A stretch of DNA of 64,000 nucleotides from CALACW01 sp963627915 (GTDB taxonomy: Bacteria > Bacillota > Clostridia > Oscillospirales > Acutalibacteraceae). The position numbers were made by a program, and so were the translations under genes. Under the pieces are notes generated by a model. That model saw only the letters and a program-made list of their open reading frames with translations, was not told the origin of the DNA and searched no databases. The stretch covers positions 33,998 to 97,997 of the forward strand of contig CAVGCY010000025.1 in the NCBI GenBank assembly GCA_963627915.1, written 5' to 3'. Shown in pieces: positions 24,729-33,949 of this stretch; positions within the stretch are counted from its first letter, which is position 1; every line of letters starts with the position of its first letter.

Positions 24729-25756
24729 CAGAGTATACCTCCCGTGAAAAGCATTGTAATAAGCGAAACTATTATTCCCGCTCCCGCGAAGCAACCCGCC
24801 GCAAGACATGCAAGCTTCTGTTTGGAAACGGGAAGCTCTCCGCATATTTTGCCCGTCTCGCCGTTCATTGCATACGTATATATTTTGCCCTCATGCTTAT
24901 ATGTGCTCACCCATATGGGAAGAAGGACATATTTCCAATCCTCGTTCCTGATATCGGCGTTAAACGACTCCGTTACCGTGATTGAATGAGGTATCGTAGA
25001 GGCAAGCTGAGACTGCGCCAAGCTCTTTATTTTCCCCTCAACCTCCGGCTTCATATCTTCTACGCCGATGTCGTTTTTCTCTGCGAAAAAGCCCGACAGA
25101 TACGACGCGGAGAACGGTATAATCGAATCCCTGCTATACGGACAGACATTTGACATCAGTTTTTTATCCTCGCCCTTCAGCGCGAACTGAGATATTCCCA
25201 GAGATTTTACCTCGCCCTGTCTGACATGTCTGTGCGTTATCGTTTCGGTATACTCCGTATCTCCGTCCGTCCAAACGTTTATCTCCTTCGACTGCGCGAT
25301 AAGATTTGAATAACAAAGAGAATCCACAAGCCTGTACGGCATGTATATTCCTTTCAGAGAACTGTTCTTTTTGTCGCCGCCGAAGCCCTTGGGAAGAAAC
25401 TTTTTCTTTCTCCTCATTTCGTCAAATTTCTGCTGCGCAAACTCCTTTGAAATTTTGAACGGAATTATACCGTCCGGCTCAAACTCACCGCTAAGTCTGC
25501 TGTTCATAACAACAGGGCTGTCACAGAAGTAACAGAATCCTGCGGCGTCCGTTGCGTCCGTTACAACCTGCGCTCCGCAGTTCGGACAAACGTACTCGCT
25601 GAACTGAGAATAGCTGACGTCCTTTTTATTTTCGTCATTTTCGAGCTGTTCCTTATTATAAACATTTTTGCAAAATTCGCAAACAAATTTACCCGATTCC
25701 GGATCGAAGGATATACCCCGTCCGCATGCGGGACACTTATATGCCGATGCCTGCAT
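24728..25756 (-). CDS. Zinc-ribbon protein with C-terminal membrane helix
   Basis: A 342-residue protein with two zinc ribbons, CPACGR...CEFC (residues 8-30) and CPNCGAQ...CYFCDSP (57-81), a long soluble region (TITHRHVRQGEVKS, LPIWVSTYKHEGKIYTYAMNG) and a single C-terminal transmembrane helix (about 314-338). Homologues are sometimes labelled as PriA-like because of the ribbons, but no helicase motif is present. Start ATG at 25756; a GTG three codons earlier is possible. It forms an overlapping pair with the TPM gene, suggesting one membrane complex. Confidence 0.78.
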   Translation of the reverse strand: MQASAYKCPACGRGISFDPESGKFVCEFCKNVYNKEQLENDENKKDVSYSQFSEYVCPNCGAQVVTDATDAAGFCYFCDSPVVMNSRLSGEFEPDGIIPFKISKEFAQQKFDEMRRKKKFLPKGFGGDKKNSSLKGIYMPYRLVDSLCYSNLIAQSKEINVWTDGDTEYTETITHRHVRQGEVKSLGISQFALKGEDKKLMSNVCPYSRDSIIPFSASYLSGFFAEKNDIGVEDMKPEVEGKIKSLAQSQLASTIPHSITVTESFNADIRNEDWKYVLLPIWVSTYKHEGKIYTYAMNGETGKICGELPVSKQKLACLAAGCFAGAGIIVSLITMLFTGGIL

Positions 25757-26016
25757 TGTTACCACCCTCTTTTATTATACAGAAAAAAATCGACAAAATC
25801 TACACTATTTTAAAAAAAAATTTATAATATACCGAAAATTTTTAATTTTTTCCCGATTCGTAATTCATTCCTATTTCATAATATTTATATTTATGCATAA
25901 TTATTCAACATTTTTCGGGATTTTGTTCATTAATTTTATCCTTTTATTCACATTTCACACTATTAATGCATAAAATTCGACATGACAGACCACTTTTTTA
26001 CAAATTCAAATATTTA
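25757..26016. other. AT-rich intergenic region
   Basis: Divergent regulatory spacer between the zinc-ribbon gene and the AbrB-type gene. A TATAAT on the minus strand near 25775-25780 could serve the zinc-ribbon gene, without a clear -35. Otherwise no coding or structured element was seen. Confidence 0.5.
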
Positions 26017-26045
26017 TTGACAAGTTGCTTTTTTTATGTTATTAT
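26017..26045 (+). promoter_or_regulatory. Promoter of the AbrB-type gene
   Basis: TTGACA (26017-26022), 17-bp spacer, TATTAT (26040-26045). Confidence 0.8.
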
Positions 26046-26082
26046 ACAAGTGCGTTAATATAAATGTTGGAGGCGTTTTATT

Positions 26083-26343
26083 ATGAAATCAACCGGTATT
26101 GTCAGAACGATCGACGCTGTCGGCCGTTTCGTTATTCCTATGGAACTTCGCCGTACCATGAACCTTATGGATTCTTCGGACGCGCTTGAGGTTTTCGTAG
26201 ATGATGACAAAATTATCCTTCGCAAGTACTCACCGTCCTGCATTTTCTGCAAGGGACTTGACAACATTGTTGAGTACAACGGACAGAAAATCTGCAAGGA
26301 ATGCATTGAGAAGCTCTACGACAAAGCAGAGAAGCTCGACTGA
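26083..26343 (+). CDS. AbrB/SpoVT-type transition regulator with zinc-ribbon tail
   Basis: An 86-residue protein: the AbrB swapped-hairpin DNA-binding domain (MKSTGIVRTIDAVGRFVIPMELRRTM, residues 1-50) followed by CIFC...CKEC (about residues 54-76), a probable metal-binding ribbon. AbrB proteins are dimeric or tetrameric transition-state regulators. GGAGG precedes the ATG. Monocistronic, with two terminators in a row behind it. Confidence 0.88.
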   Translation: MKSTGIVRTIDAVGRFVIPMELRRTMNLMDSSDALEVFVDDDKIILRKYSPSCIFCKGLDNIVEYNGQKICKECIEKLYDKAEKLD

Positions 26344-26356
26344 TAATCTATACCGA

Positions 26357-26384
26357 GCCGCAGTTTTAACGCCTGCGGCTTTTT
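26357..26384 (+). terminator. First terminator of the AbrB-type gene
   Basis: GCCGCAG (26357-26363) pairs with CTGCGGC (26373-26379), then TTTTT. Confidence 0.8.
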
Positions 26385-26388
26385 CATT

Positions 26389-26419
26389 TGCGAACCTGAT
26401 AAACGGTTCGCATTTTTTT
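26389..26419 (+). terminator. Second terminator of the AbrB-type gene
   Basis: TGCGAACC (26389-26396) pairs with GGTTCGCA (26405-26412), then a T run. It ends only about 40 bases before the next gene's start. Confidence 0.8.
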
Positions 26420-26460
26420 ATTTACTAATATGCCGAAATCATGTATAATATACGTCGGTG

Positions 26461-27378
26461 ATGGTATTGTCAAGACATTTGGAGTATATAATCCCCGACA
26501 GTTACGACGGTAAAAAGGTCGTGCATTTTTTAAGGGGAGAAAAGAAATTTTCATGCCGTCTCGTCAGCGCGCTGAAACAGATTCCCGACGGAATACAATT
26601 AAACGGAGAACATGTCAGAACGATTGACAGAATTAAAGCCGGAGATGTACTGAGCGTAAATATTCCCGACGATAAAAGTGAAATCGAACCGACGGATATT
26701 GGGCTTGATATTATATATGAGGATGAGGATATTATGATCGTCAATAAACCGGCGGGACTTGCGGTTCATCCGACGCATAATCACCGGGACGATACATTAG
26801 CGAACGCAGTCGCGGGATATCTTGAAAAAAACAATCGCTGCGCGTCCTTCCGCGCAGTCGGCAGACTTGACAAACAGACATCCGGGCTCGTCCTTCTTGC
26901 AATGAACAAATACGCGGCGGCATTCCTTCCCGATAAATACGAAAAAGAATATCTTGCCATAGCCGGCGGATATTTTAAGGTTCCCGGAACTCTGAACAAA
27001 CGCATATACAGACCCGACCCCATGAAATCGCTCAGGGCAGCGTCCGAAAATAATAACGTCGGCGATAAGGCTGTAACGCACTATACACCCATTGCAAGCG
27101 ACGGCAAACGCACGCTCGTTCGCGTCACGCTCGAAACCGGCAGAACGCACCAGATACGCGTTCACTTCTCGTCTGAGGGCGCGCCCCTTGCGGGCGACGA
27201 AATGTATTCAAGTTCGGATACTTCAATAAAAAGAGCCGCGCTCCACTGCGAAAAACTGACGCTGATTCATCCGGTAACGAATGAAAAAATGTCATTTATC
27301 GCGCCTATGCCCGATGATATGCTTGCCGTAATCAACAACCCGGACAAGCCGTTTAAAAAAATAAATTCAAATTATTAA
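26461..27378 (+). CDS. RluA-family 23S rRNA pseudouridine synthase
   Basis: A 305-residue protein with an S4-like N-terminal region (about 1-75) and the RluA catalytic domain: VNKPAGLAVHPTHNH near residue 94 and GRLDKQTSGLVLLA near 134, whose Asp is the catalytic residue, then TGRTHQIRVHFSSEG near 225. It makes pseudouridines in 23S rRNA; close to RluD but subfamily not certain. The start is uncertain: GTG at 26458, ATG at 26461 or TTG at 26467 are all possible and no good ribosome site precedes the first two. A TATAAT at 26444-26449 would give an mRNA with almost no leader. Confidence 0.85.
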   Translation: MVLSRHLEYIIPDSYDGKKVVHFLRGEKKFSCRLVSALKQIPDGIQLNGEHVRTIDRIKAGDVLSVNIPDDKSEIEPTDIGLDIIYEDEDIMIVNKPAGLAVHPTHNHRDDTLANAVAGYLEKNNRCASFRAVGRLDKQTSGLVLLAMNKYAAAFLPDKYEKEYLAIAGGYFKVPGTLNKRIYRPDPMKSLRAASENNNVGDKAVTHYTPIASDGKRTLVRVTLETGRTHQIRVHFSSEGAPLAGDEMYSSSDTSIKRAALHCEKLTLIHPVTNEKMSFIAPMPDDMLAVINNPDKPFKKINSNY

Positions 27379-27386
27379 ATATAGCA

Positions 27387-27426
27387 AAAAAATCTGCCCC
27401 GAAAACTGTCGGGACAGATTTTTTTT
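27387..27426. terminator. Bidirectional terminator
   Basis: AATCTG...CCCG arm (27391-27401) pairs with CGGG...CAGATT (27410-27420), with A and T tracts on either side; between convergent genes. Confidence 0.8.
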
Positions 27427-27468
27427 AGATTATATTTGTTTTGCCGAATACAAAAATCAGGGAATTTC

Positions 27469-28746
27469 TCAGCTGAAAAGCGCTATAAAATCACTAAAAG
27501 ACATTTTTTTGCAGCCGTCAATACTAAGTCTGCCCTCGGGAATATCGCCGGAGAAGGAATCAAAAATCATTGCCGTAATAATATTACCCTCCGCGTCGCA
27601 TGTCTCCATACCGAGCAGCTGCTCACCGTCCATATAGAACTTAACAAGTGAATTTTCCGATTTGAACGTATAGCACATTACGTCTTCTTTTTCACAAAAC
27701 GTGGTAAGGCTCGTCGTGCATTCAGCATTTGAAAGGTCTATGGACATTTCGGGAAGGTCAAGCTCCGACTCGTCGATACCGGCAATACTCATCAAATATT
27801 TACTGAACTCAATGTATGAATTATTGTCAACACTTACAATATAGTACTTTGATTCATCCTTCTTTGTAAGCTTATTCTTTTCAATCAATCTCATAAAGTC
27901 AAGATTAACGCCGTCGACCGCCATGGAAACACGGAGATTTTTTCCGTCAACCGTAAATCTTACATTCTGTTTGCCGTCTGACGTAAGCATCGAACCGGTG
28001 AAATCATACTTACCGGACGCAAAACTGCGGATAGCAGCGGGAAGTTCGGTTGTATTATCCGGATTTACGGTAGTAGGCTCGGTCGTAGTGGGCTCGGTCG
28101 TAGTGGGCTCGGTCGTAGTGGGCTCGGTTGTAGTCGTCTCAGCCGTGGTAGACTCAGATGTTGTCGCTTCAGTTTTCGCTTCAGTTGTTGTTTCAGTTGT
28201 TGCTTTAGTTGTCGCTTCAGTTGTTGCTTCAGTTGTTGCTTCTGTTGTTGCTTCTGTAGTCGGATCGGTAGTCGAAGCGGTAGTTTCCTCAGAAGAAGTT
28301 TCTGATGTAGATTCGGACGAAGGAACAGTTGTATATTTCGACGTCGGCTTTGTAACAGGTCTGGTCGAAAGCTCTGAACTGTCGGTTTTCTTTGTCGTAA
28401 TCTCGGTTTCGTCAGCCGATTCCTCAGAATTTACAATCTTGTTATATTTGTCCTCTCCGCCCATTGTGCTGATGAGCTTTGAAGCAAATCTTAAAACAAG
28501 TCTTGCGTCCGACGCCGTAATATTGCCGTCTCCGTTAGCGTCTGCAACGGAAATCACGGAATCATCGAGAATTTCGATTTTCGCGGCATGACGAAGAATC
28601 ATTCTTGCATCCTTAGCGGCAACCTTGCCGTTTTGGTCAACGTCTCCGAGAGCGGGCGCGGCGGAAGCCATAGACGTTGCGGCAAATACCGCCGCCGCCG
28701 TCAGCGACACCGCTGAGGTCAGAGAAACTATTTTTGATTTTTTCAT
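27469..28746 (-). CDS. Secreted dockerin-like protein with long Thr-rich linker
   Basis: A 425-residue exported protein: signal peptide (1-30), an N-terminal dockerin-like domain with two calcium loops (GDVDQNGK near 33, ADANGDGN near 67), a Thr/Glu/Ser-rich linker (about residues 105-235) and a C-terminal domain of about 180 residues (YDFTGSMLTSDGKQNVRF, VSVDNNSYIEFSKYL) with alternating strands, reminiscent of extracytoplasmic lipocalin-like folds but not assignable. Start at 28746 set by the signal peptide and an AGGAAGGTG site. It is separated from the upstream gene by a terminator. Confidence 0.8.
   Translation of the reverse strand: MKKSKIVSLTSAVSLTAAAVFAATSMASAAPALGDVDQNGKVAAKDARMILRHAAKIEILDDSVISVADANGDGNITASDARLVLRFASKLISTMGGEDKYNKIVNSEESADETEITTKKTDSSELSTRPVTKPTSKYTTVPSSESTSETSSEETTASTTDPTTEATTEATTEATTEATTKATTETTTEAKTEATTSESTTAETTTTEPTTTEPTTTEPTTTEPTTVNPDNTTELPAAIRSFASGKYDFTGSMLTSDGKQNVRFTVDGKNLRVSMAVDGVNLDFMRLIEKNKLTKKDESKYYIVSVDNNSYIEFSKYLMSIAGIDESELDLPEMSIDLSNAECTTSLTTFCEKEDVMCYTFKSENSLVKFYMDGEQLLGMETCDAEGNIITAMIFDSFSGDIPEGRLSIDGCKKMSFSDFIALFS
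28063..28265 (-). repeat. Coding minisatellite in the dockerin protein linker
   Basis: Two adjacent arrays: nearly identical 15-bp units encoding TTTEP (about 28068-28135) and 12-bp units encoding TTEA (about 28140-28260). The TTTEP units are nearly identical in DNA, so this array is young or homogenised and could vary in copy number. Confidence 0.8.
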
Positions 28747-28762
28747 TATGTTCACCTTCCTG

Positions 28763-28805
28763 AAAAAATAGGGGGACACATACAAAATATATGTCCCCCC
28801 TTTAT
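28763..28805 (-). terminator. Terminator between two secreted-protein genes
   Basis: Minus-strand arms GGGGGACA-type (28792-28800 complement) and TGTCCCCC (28771-28778 complement) form an 8-bp G/C stem followed by TATTTTTT. Confidence 0.8.
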
Positions 28806-28817
28806 ATCACCTATCTA

Positions 28818-29852
28818 TCAATACTGGATATCCCAGATGTTGATTGTATCAACAAGTCTTGCAGAACCGTCGATTGTAACAAGAACAGCCTTAAGGTTAG
28901 CGGTAATATCAATGTTCATAACCTGATCGAGAGTAACAATCTGATTTGTCTCGGGATTATAAACAAGAGTAGCCGTACAATCCGTGTATGTAAGACTGAA
29001 GCTGTTAACCGTAACCGCCTTAACGCCGGCAAGAGTGCTATCGATATCAGCTTTTGACATCGGGCTGAACATCGCACCCGTAAAGCTGGGCGAGCTTGCT
29101 GCTGTCGAATCTGTAATCGGTTCGGGATTGTCCTCGTCAACGAGGGTAATTGTTATCTTTATGTTATCTCCGTCCTTAACCGCGGAAGCACTCTTAATCT
29201 TGGAAGCGTCGGTAAGAAGACATCCTGCGGTATCGTGATTGGTAACGGGGAATGCGTGCATATCGGAGCCTGCTTCTTTAACCTGCGGGTCTGCCTTTGC
29301 CTTATCCTCGGTAGTCATAAAGCCCTCCGCAATGGGAAGAATAACGTTACCGAGAGTGCCGAGATTACGTTTATCCTCGGGGAGTGACTGGAACTCAACC
29401 TTCTTGAAAGCGGGTTTATCGGCCTTAGCCTTGTTCATAACCTCCGTATACTTGGCAAGAATCTCTTCGTTTGTCGAAAGACCCTCAATACCGCCTGCGG
29501 CCGAGCTGTCTCCGCCCTGCTGAGCGTCGCCGCCGGTCGAACCGCCGTTATCGGAGCTGCCGTTTGTATTTGCCTCGGAGCCGGTGCTTGAGCCGGTGCT
29601 TGAACCGGTATTCGAGCCCGTGTTTGAACCGGTATTGGAAGCTGTATTCGAGCCGGTATTTGAACCGGTGTTCGAGCCGGTGTTTGAACCGGTATTTGCT
29701 CCTGTATTAGCCGAAACAGTGCCCGTCTGCATGGAAGCTACCTTGTAACAGCACAGCGCGCTTGTCGCCATGGAAACGCAGATAGCGATAACTGCGACCA
29801 CGGACAAAAGCTTCGTGAGAACGGGAGCGTCGTACTCGTAGTATTTTTTCAT
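28818..29852 (-). CDS. Membrane-anchored protein with Asn-Thr-Gly-Ser repeats, unknown function
   Basis: A 344-residue protein: short cytosolic start, one membrane helix (about 13-37, with a CC pair near its end), a low-complexity NTGS tract (about residues 45-95) serving as an extended linker, and an extracellular domain (about 125-344) ending SARLVDTINIWDIQY. No family recognised. AAAGGGG precedes the ATG. A weak promoter may lie about 60 bases upstream. The layout suggests a stalked surface domain. Confidence 0.7.
   Translation of the reverse strand: MKKYYEYDAPVLTKLLSVVAVIAICVSMATSALCCYKVASMQTGTVSANTGANTGSNTGSNTGSNTGSNTASNTGSNTGSNTGSSTGSSTGSEANTNGSSDNGGSTGGDAQQGGDSSAAGGIEGLSTNEEILAKYTEVMNKAKADKPAFKKVEFQSLPEDKRNLGTLGNVILPIAEGFMTTEDKAKADPQVKEAGSDMHAFPVTNHDTAGCLLTDASKIKSASAVKDGDNIKITITLVDEDNPEPITDSTAASSPSFTGAMFSPMSKADIDSTLAGVKAVTVNSFSLTYTDCTATLVYNPETNQIVTLDQVMNIDITANLKAVLVTIDGSARLVDTINIWDIQY
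29575..29712 (-). repeat. 12-bp coding minisatellite, Asn-Thr-Gly-Ser units
   Basis: Ten or so imperfect 12-bp units encoding NTGS or STGS. Units alternate between two near-identical DNA forms, a pattern produced by slippage. Confidence 0.75.
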
Positions 29853-30130
29853 AAAAAGTTTACCCCTTTCATGGATTCCAACTATCCAATGATTTCATGT
29901 TTTTAATAAATAAAAAACTGCTTGTATTAAATTTACAACAAAATTAAGAGAATGTCAAGATTAAAAAACAGAAAATATTATCCTATTAACATATTTTCTT
30001 GCTTTACACCTCTTTATTTATACTTTATACACAGCTTGGCAACATTTGCATTGCAAAATTATCAATTTTTTGTCATTCTTTTCAATATGTTAAAACGCCT
30101 TTTTCACAATCCCCGAAGAATACTTCATTT

Positions 30131-31411
30131 TTATTTCCGCTCCTGTTTTTTTATTTTTTCCCAATACTCCTTTGCCGCCTGTTCGTTCCTGTTATCCCCG
30201 AACTCATAGTATACGGTATCTTTAATAATATCGGGCAGATACTGCTGTGAAACCCAATGATTTTCAAACGAATGCGGATATTTATAAAACTGCCCCTTAA
30301 CCTTTGCGTCCGCTCCGTCGTAATGCATATTCTGAAGCTGTCTCGGAACAGGCCCGTATTTTCCGCTTTTCAAATCGGCCGAAGCGGAATTTATCGCATT
30401 GTACGCGGAATTGGACTTGGGCGAATTGCAAACAAGAATAACCGCGTCCGCAAGCGGAATACGCGCCTCGGGCAGCCCCACCTGCAAAGCGATATCGACG
30501 GCGGATTTCACTATCGGAATAATCATCGGATACGCAAGCCCCACGTCCTCGCACGCGCACACCAGAAGTCTTCTGCACGCCGAAGCAAGATCGCCCGCCT
30601 CCAAAATTCTTGCAAGATAATGTACGGCGGCGTTCGCGTCCGAGCCTCTCATTGACTTCTGATAAGCAGAAACAAGGTCGTAATGCTCGTCGCCCTCCTT
30701 ATCGTAGCGAAGCGACGTTTTCTGAGTCAGGGTCAGCGCGTTCGCCATTGAGATAACGCGTTTTTCTCCCTCCCCGGGCGTTTTTGCGCTTAAACAAAGC
30801 AGTTCAACGGTATTTACAGCCTTTCTGACGTCTCCTCCGCAGCCGTAGGAAACGTGTTTTATTACGCCGTCCTCTATGTCAAGTTCACATTTCAAATCCT
30901 CAGCCATGACAGAGAACGCACGTTCTATCGCCGGTACGATTTCTTCCGGCGTTACCGTTTTAAATTCAAAAACCGTCGAACGGCTCAAAACCGCGGAATA
31001 TACGTAAAAATACGGATTTTCGGTAGTTGAGGCAATAAGCGTTATCGAACCGTTTTCAATATATTCAAGCAGAGACTGCTGCTGTTTTTTATTAAAATAC
31101 TGTATTTCGTCAAGATAAAGCAAAATTCCGTTCCTCGCATGGAACGTATCTATCTGCGAAACGATATCGCGTATGTCGGAAATGGACGCGCTCGTACCGT
31201 TGAGCTTATACAGCTTTTTATCCGCCGAGTCCGCTATTATCCGAGCAACCGTCGTTTTACCGACCCCCGAAGGACCGTAAAAAATCATATTCGGAATCTC
31301 TCCGCTCTCTATAATATTTCTGAGCGGAGCGTCCTCCCCGATAAGATGACGCTGACCGACCGTTTCTCCGAGAGAGACAGGTCTTATTCTGTCCGCAAGA
31401 GGTTGAGACAC
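30131..31411 (-). CDS. rarA: Replication-associated recombination protein A (MgsA/RarA)
   Basis: A 426-residue AAA+ ATPase. Walker A GPSGVGKTT near residue 46, Walker B LYLDEIQYFN near 98, sensor STTENP near 128, and the C-terminal tetramerisation region with the NMHYDGADAKVKGQFYKYPHSFENHWVSQQYLPD blocks typical of RarA. It acts at stalled replication forks. Starts with GTG at 31411, supported by GGAGG seven bases upstream. Confidence 0.92.
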   Translation of the reverse strand: MSQPLADRIRPVSLGETVGQRHLIGEDAPLRNIIESGEIPNMIFYGPSGVGKTTVARIIADSADKKLYKLNGTSASISDIRDIVSQIDTFHARNGILLYLDEIQYFNKKQQQSLLEYIENGSITLIASTTENPYFYVYSAVLSRSTVFEFKTVTPEEIVPAIERAFSVMAEDLKCELDIEDGVIKHVSYGCGGDVRKAVNTVELLCLSAKTPGEGEKRVISMANALTLTQKTSLRYDKEGDEHYDLVSAYQKSMRGSDANAAVHYLARILEAGDLASACRRLLVCACEDVGLAYPMIIPIVKSAVDIALQVGLPEARIPLADAVILVCNSPKSNSAYNAINSASADLKSGKYGPVPRQLQNMHYDGADAKVKGQFYKYPHSFENHWVSQQYLPDIIKDTVYYEFGDNRNEQAAKEYWEKIKKQERK

Positions 31412-31485
31412 GTTTTTTTCCTCCGTAATATATATGATTGTTTCTGCAATTTAATTTTATCATACATACTATTATTTTTCAATAT

Positions 31486-31526
31486 TAAAAAACGGTTTGA
31501 AGGTTTAAAAACCGCAAACCGTTTTT
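31486..31526 (-). terminator. Terminator of the lipid-hydrolase pair
   Basis: AACGGTTT and AAACCGTT arms (31491-31498 and 31516-31523), flanked by T and A runs, 20 bases past the ceramidase-like gene and upstream of rarA. Confidence 0.75.
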
Positions 31527-31543
31527 ATTCATACGCCGATTAA

Positions 31544-32968
31544 TTAAAGTCTTTCGACAAGATCTCTGAATACTCTCTCAACGGTAAAACAGATATCCTT
31601 GCCCAATGAATTTGTCTCATGGTAATGATTTCTGTCGAATCTGTCGTGAACGCTCGAAAGATACGCCTGCGTCGGATGAAGAACAGAATCGTTCGGAGCT
31701 ACGACATAACCCGTCATATCGTTGGACACACCGAAAACCATAAGCGAATCATCCCCGCATATTTGAGCCAGCGGTTCGGGATTTATTTCAGGTCCCAGAC
31801 CCGTTGCCGAATCCTCCGCCGAAGCATAGCCGCCGTATACAAGCTCGCAGAAAAGCTCGCCGGGGAAAATAAGTATCTTCTGAGAGCCTATCTTCATATA
31901 TGTCATTTCGGTTCTCAAGGCTATGCCGACATTGCATCCCGGATACGGGAATTTATCCGCCGTGCAGACCTTTAATATAGGCATTAAAGCAAGAATACAG
32001 TTATCAATCGGAGCGTAATATTTTTGAGAAATAAACGAAATTGACGAATCAAGCTCAATGTCGTTGTCAATCTTAAGAGCAGCCTCGCCGAGCATTTCCC
32101 CGCCGAGCTTTGTGCGTTCGTATCTGTCCTCGGAAAGATCGGCTATATTCGTTGCCGCAATTGCTCCGACGGCGAAGAGAACGTTGACCTTTTTGCTCTC
32201 GTTAATTTTTTCTCTCATAAAGTACGGATAATCCGCGCTTATTTTCGAGTTGTCACCGCCCATTGTATTGGGATGAGCGGAGTAATTCATAAACCACGTT
32301 TCGTCCGAACCGTCGTCCGGAACAAAACGAAGCCTTGACAGCTTATCGTTTACGACGTACGGTGCTCTGCCGTCGCTTATTGCGTCGGGCACACTGATGT
32401 ATCCCATATAAAGCTTGCCGGGTTTTCTGTCCTCGTAAGCCCTGATACACACGTCCTTGACGCTTGCAAAAAGCTTAGCCATATAAGCCTTGTCAAGTCC
32501 CGTCCGAGGCAATTTGCCCCAGTAACCGACGGTATCTATTCCCGCATGCGTGTGAGTACAGCTTATATCTATGTATTTACATCCCGACTGTCTGCAAAAA
32601 TCGGACAAAGACGCTCTTATCTCATCAACGTCATGACCGGTAAGACCGATAATATCGCAGCTGACAAGCAGGATACCCTCGTTTGACTTACAGTCAAGCC
32701 ACATTGCCCTGACCGTCGTCGGGTCGTAAACGCCCGTGACGAGATTACCCATTTTATAGCCTGCCATCCAGTATTTTTTCGCCGTCAGGTCTGCCGGCAT
32801 AACCTCCGACATAGCGAAACCGCACGAAAAACCGTCATTATTCTCATTCTTGATATAAACAGGATCGGCCTTGGGTATAGCCGGAGTACTCATCTTTTTC
32901 TGAAGCTTTCTGCCGTTTGAGGACGTAAACTTCAACGCGGCCTTAGCCGCAAGATCTGCAATGTCCAT
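31544..32968 (-). CDS. Neutral ceramidase-like protein
   Basis: A 474-residue protein with the neutral/alkaline ceramidase N-domain pattern: KMGNLVTGVYDP early, then GILLVSCDIIGL, DISCTHTHAGIDTVGYW (zinc-ligand HTH) near residue 135 and MNYSAHPNTMGGDNSKISADYP near 220. No signal peptide is visible, unlike secreted bacterial ceramidases, and it lacks the usual C-terminal domain, so it may act inside the cell on another amide. It is 24 bases downstream of a lipase-like gene on the same strand, which suggests joint work on lipids. Family call moderately sure. Confidence 0.72.
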   Translation of the reverse strand: MDIADLAAKAALKFTSSNGRKLQKKMSTPAIPKADPVYIKNENNDGFSCGFAMSEVMPADLTAKKYWMAGYKMGNLVTGVYDPTTVRAMWLDCKSNEGILLVSCDIIGLTGHDVDEIRASLSDFCRQSGCKYIDISCTHTHAGIDTVGYWGKLPRTGLDKAYMAKLFASVKDVCIRAYEDRKPGKLYMGYISVPDAISDGRAPYVVNDKLSRLRFVPDDGSDETWFMNYSAHPNTMGGDNSKISADYPYFMREKINESKKVNVLFAVGAIAATNIADLSEDRYERTKLGGEMLGEAALKIDNDIELDSSISFISQKYYAPIDNCILALMPILKVCTADKFPYPGCNVGIALRTEMTYMKIGSQKILIFPGELFCELVYGGYASAEDSATGLGPEINPEPLAQICGDDSLMVFGVSNDMTGYVVAPNDSVLHPTQAYLSSVHDRFDRNHYHETNSLGKDICFTVERVFRDLVERL

Positions 32969-32992
32969 TGATTTATATAACCTCTTTTAAAA

Positions 32993-33931
32993 TTATTTGT
33001 TTGTTTTTTCAATCCACATGAGAACGTCCGCGAAAACGTTCTTTTTGTCCGCCTCATTGAGTATCTCATGTCTGTCGCCGGGATACAGCTTCATATCAAC
33101 GTTCGTATGTCCCGCGGAAACGAGAGAATCATATACTTTCTTAACGCCCGCGCCGTATGAGCCTACGGGGTCGTCGCCGCCTGATATAAGCAATACGGGA
33201 AAATCGTTATTAAACGATGTAAACCACTCGGGACGGTTTACGGTTATAAGAAGATTAAAAAGATCTCTGTAGCCTGCGGCGGTAAAAAGAAATCCGCAGT
33301 ACTTGTCGTCAATATACCTATCAACAATCGAATTATCCGTAGTCAGCCAGTCATACGCGGTTCTCTGGGGACGGCATCTTTTATTATACGAGCCGAACGC
33401 AATTTTATCTATAAGCTTCGACCGATAGTGAGATCCTTTGCTCTTTATAATCATATCCGCAATCATAACGCCGGCCTTCGCACCGGGATTGGGACCGGAA
33501 GTGCCGCAGAAAACAGCACCCTTTATGCCTGCGGAATAAAGCTCGGTATAATATCTTGCGATAAATGATCCCATGGAATGACCGAACAGAAAAACGGGAA
33601 CCTGAGGATATTTGTCTTTAGCAAGATCCGTAACAAGCTTAACGTCGTTTACAAGAGCCTTATACCCGTCATTCTCACCGAAAAAGCCGAGTTCTTCATC
33701 GTTTTTAACGCTCCTGCCGTGACCTAAGTGGTCGTGAATAAACACAACATAACCCGACGAAGTGAGAAAATCCACAAACTCCTCGTATCTTTCAAGATGC
33801 TCCGCCATGCCGTGGCAAATCTGAACAATGCCCTTAACGTCAAGCTGAGTTGCCGAATAGTAAGACATAACGTTAAGAGACGCAAGCCCCGATGACGACT
33901 CTATACTATAATTTCTGCCAAGACTTATCAT
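32993..33931 (-). CDS. Alpha/beta hydrolase, monoacylglycerol-lipase-like
   Basis: A 312-residue serine hydrolase of the Hydrolase_4 group. ICHGMAEH is near residue 38, DHLGHGRS near 66, the nucleophile GHSMG near 117, the Asp in GGDDPVG near 253 and the His in DRHEI near 283. Likely cleaves acylglycerols or lysophospholipids in the cytosol. The start has GGGAGG upstream. A short hairpin at 33957-33973 followed by a T run lies in the leader. First gene of a two-gene unit with the ceramidase-like gene. Confidence 0.82.
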   Translation of the reverse strand: MISLGRNYSIESSSGLASLNVMSYYSATQLDVKGIVQICHGMAEHLERYEEFVDFLTSSGYVVFIHDHLGHGRSVKNDEELGFFGENDGYKALVNDVKLVTDLAKDKYPQVPVFLFGHSMGSFIARYYTELYSAGIKGAVFCGTSGPNPGAKAGVMIADMIIKSKGSHYRSKLIDKIAFGSYNKRCRPQRTAYDWLTTDNSIVDRYIDDKYCGFLFTAAGYRDLFNLLITVNRPEWFTSFNNDFPVLLISGGDDPVGSYGAGVKKVYDSLVSAGHTNVDMKLYPGDRHEILNEADKKNVFADVLMWIEKTNK

Positions 33932-33949
33932 GATAAATGAACCTCCCTG

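Noticed and set aside
28063..28265. Possible CRISPR-like array
   Set aside because: Units of 12-15 bp without spacers, in frame with a Thr-rich linker; a coding minisatellite.
29471..29710. Plus-strand Arg/Tyr/Cys-rich frame
   Set aside because: Antisense shadow of the NTGS repeat region.
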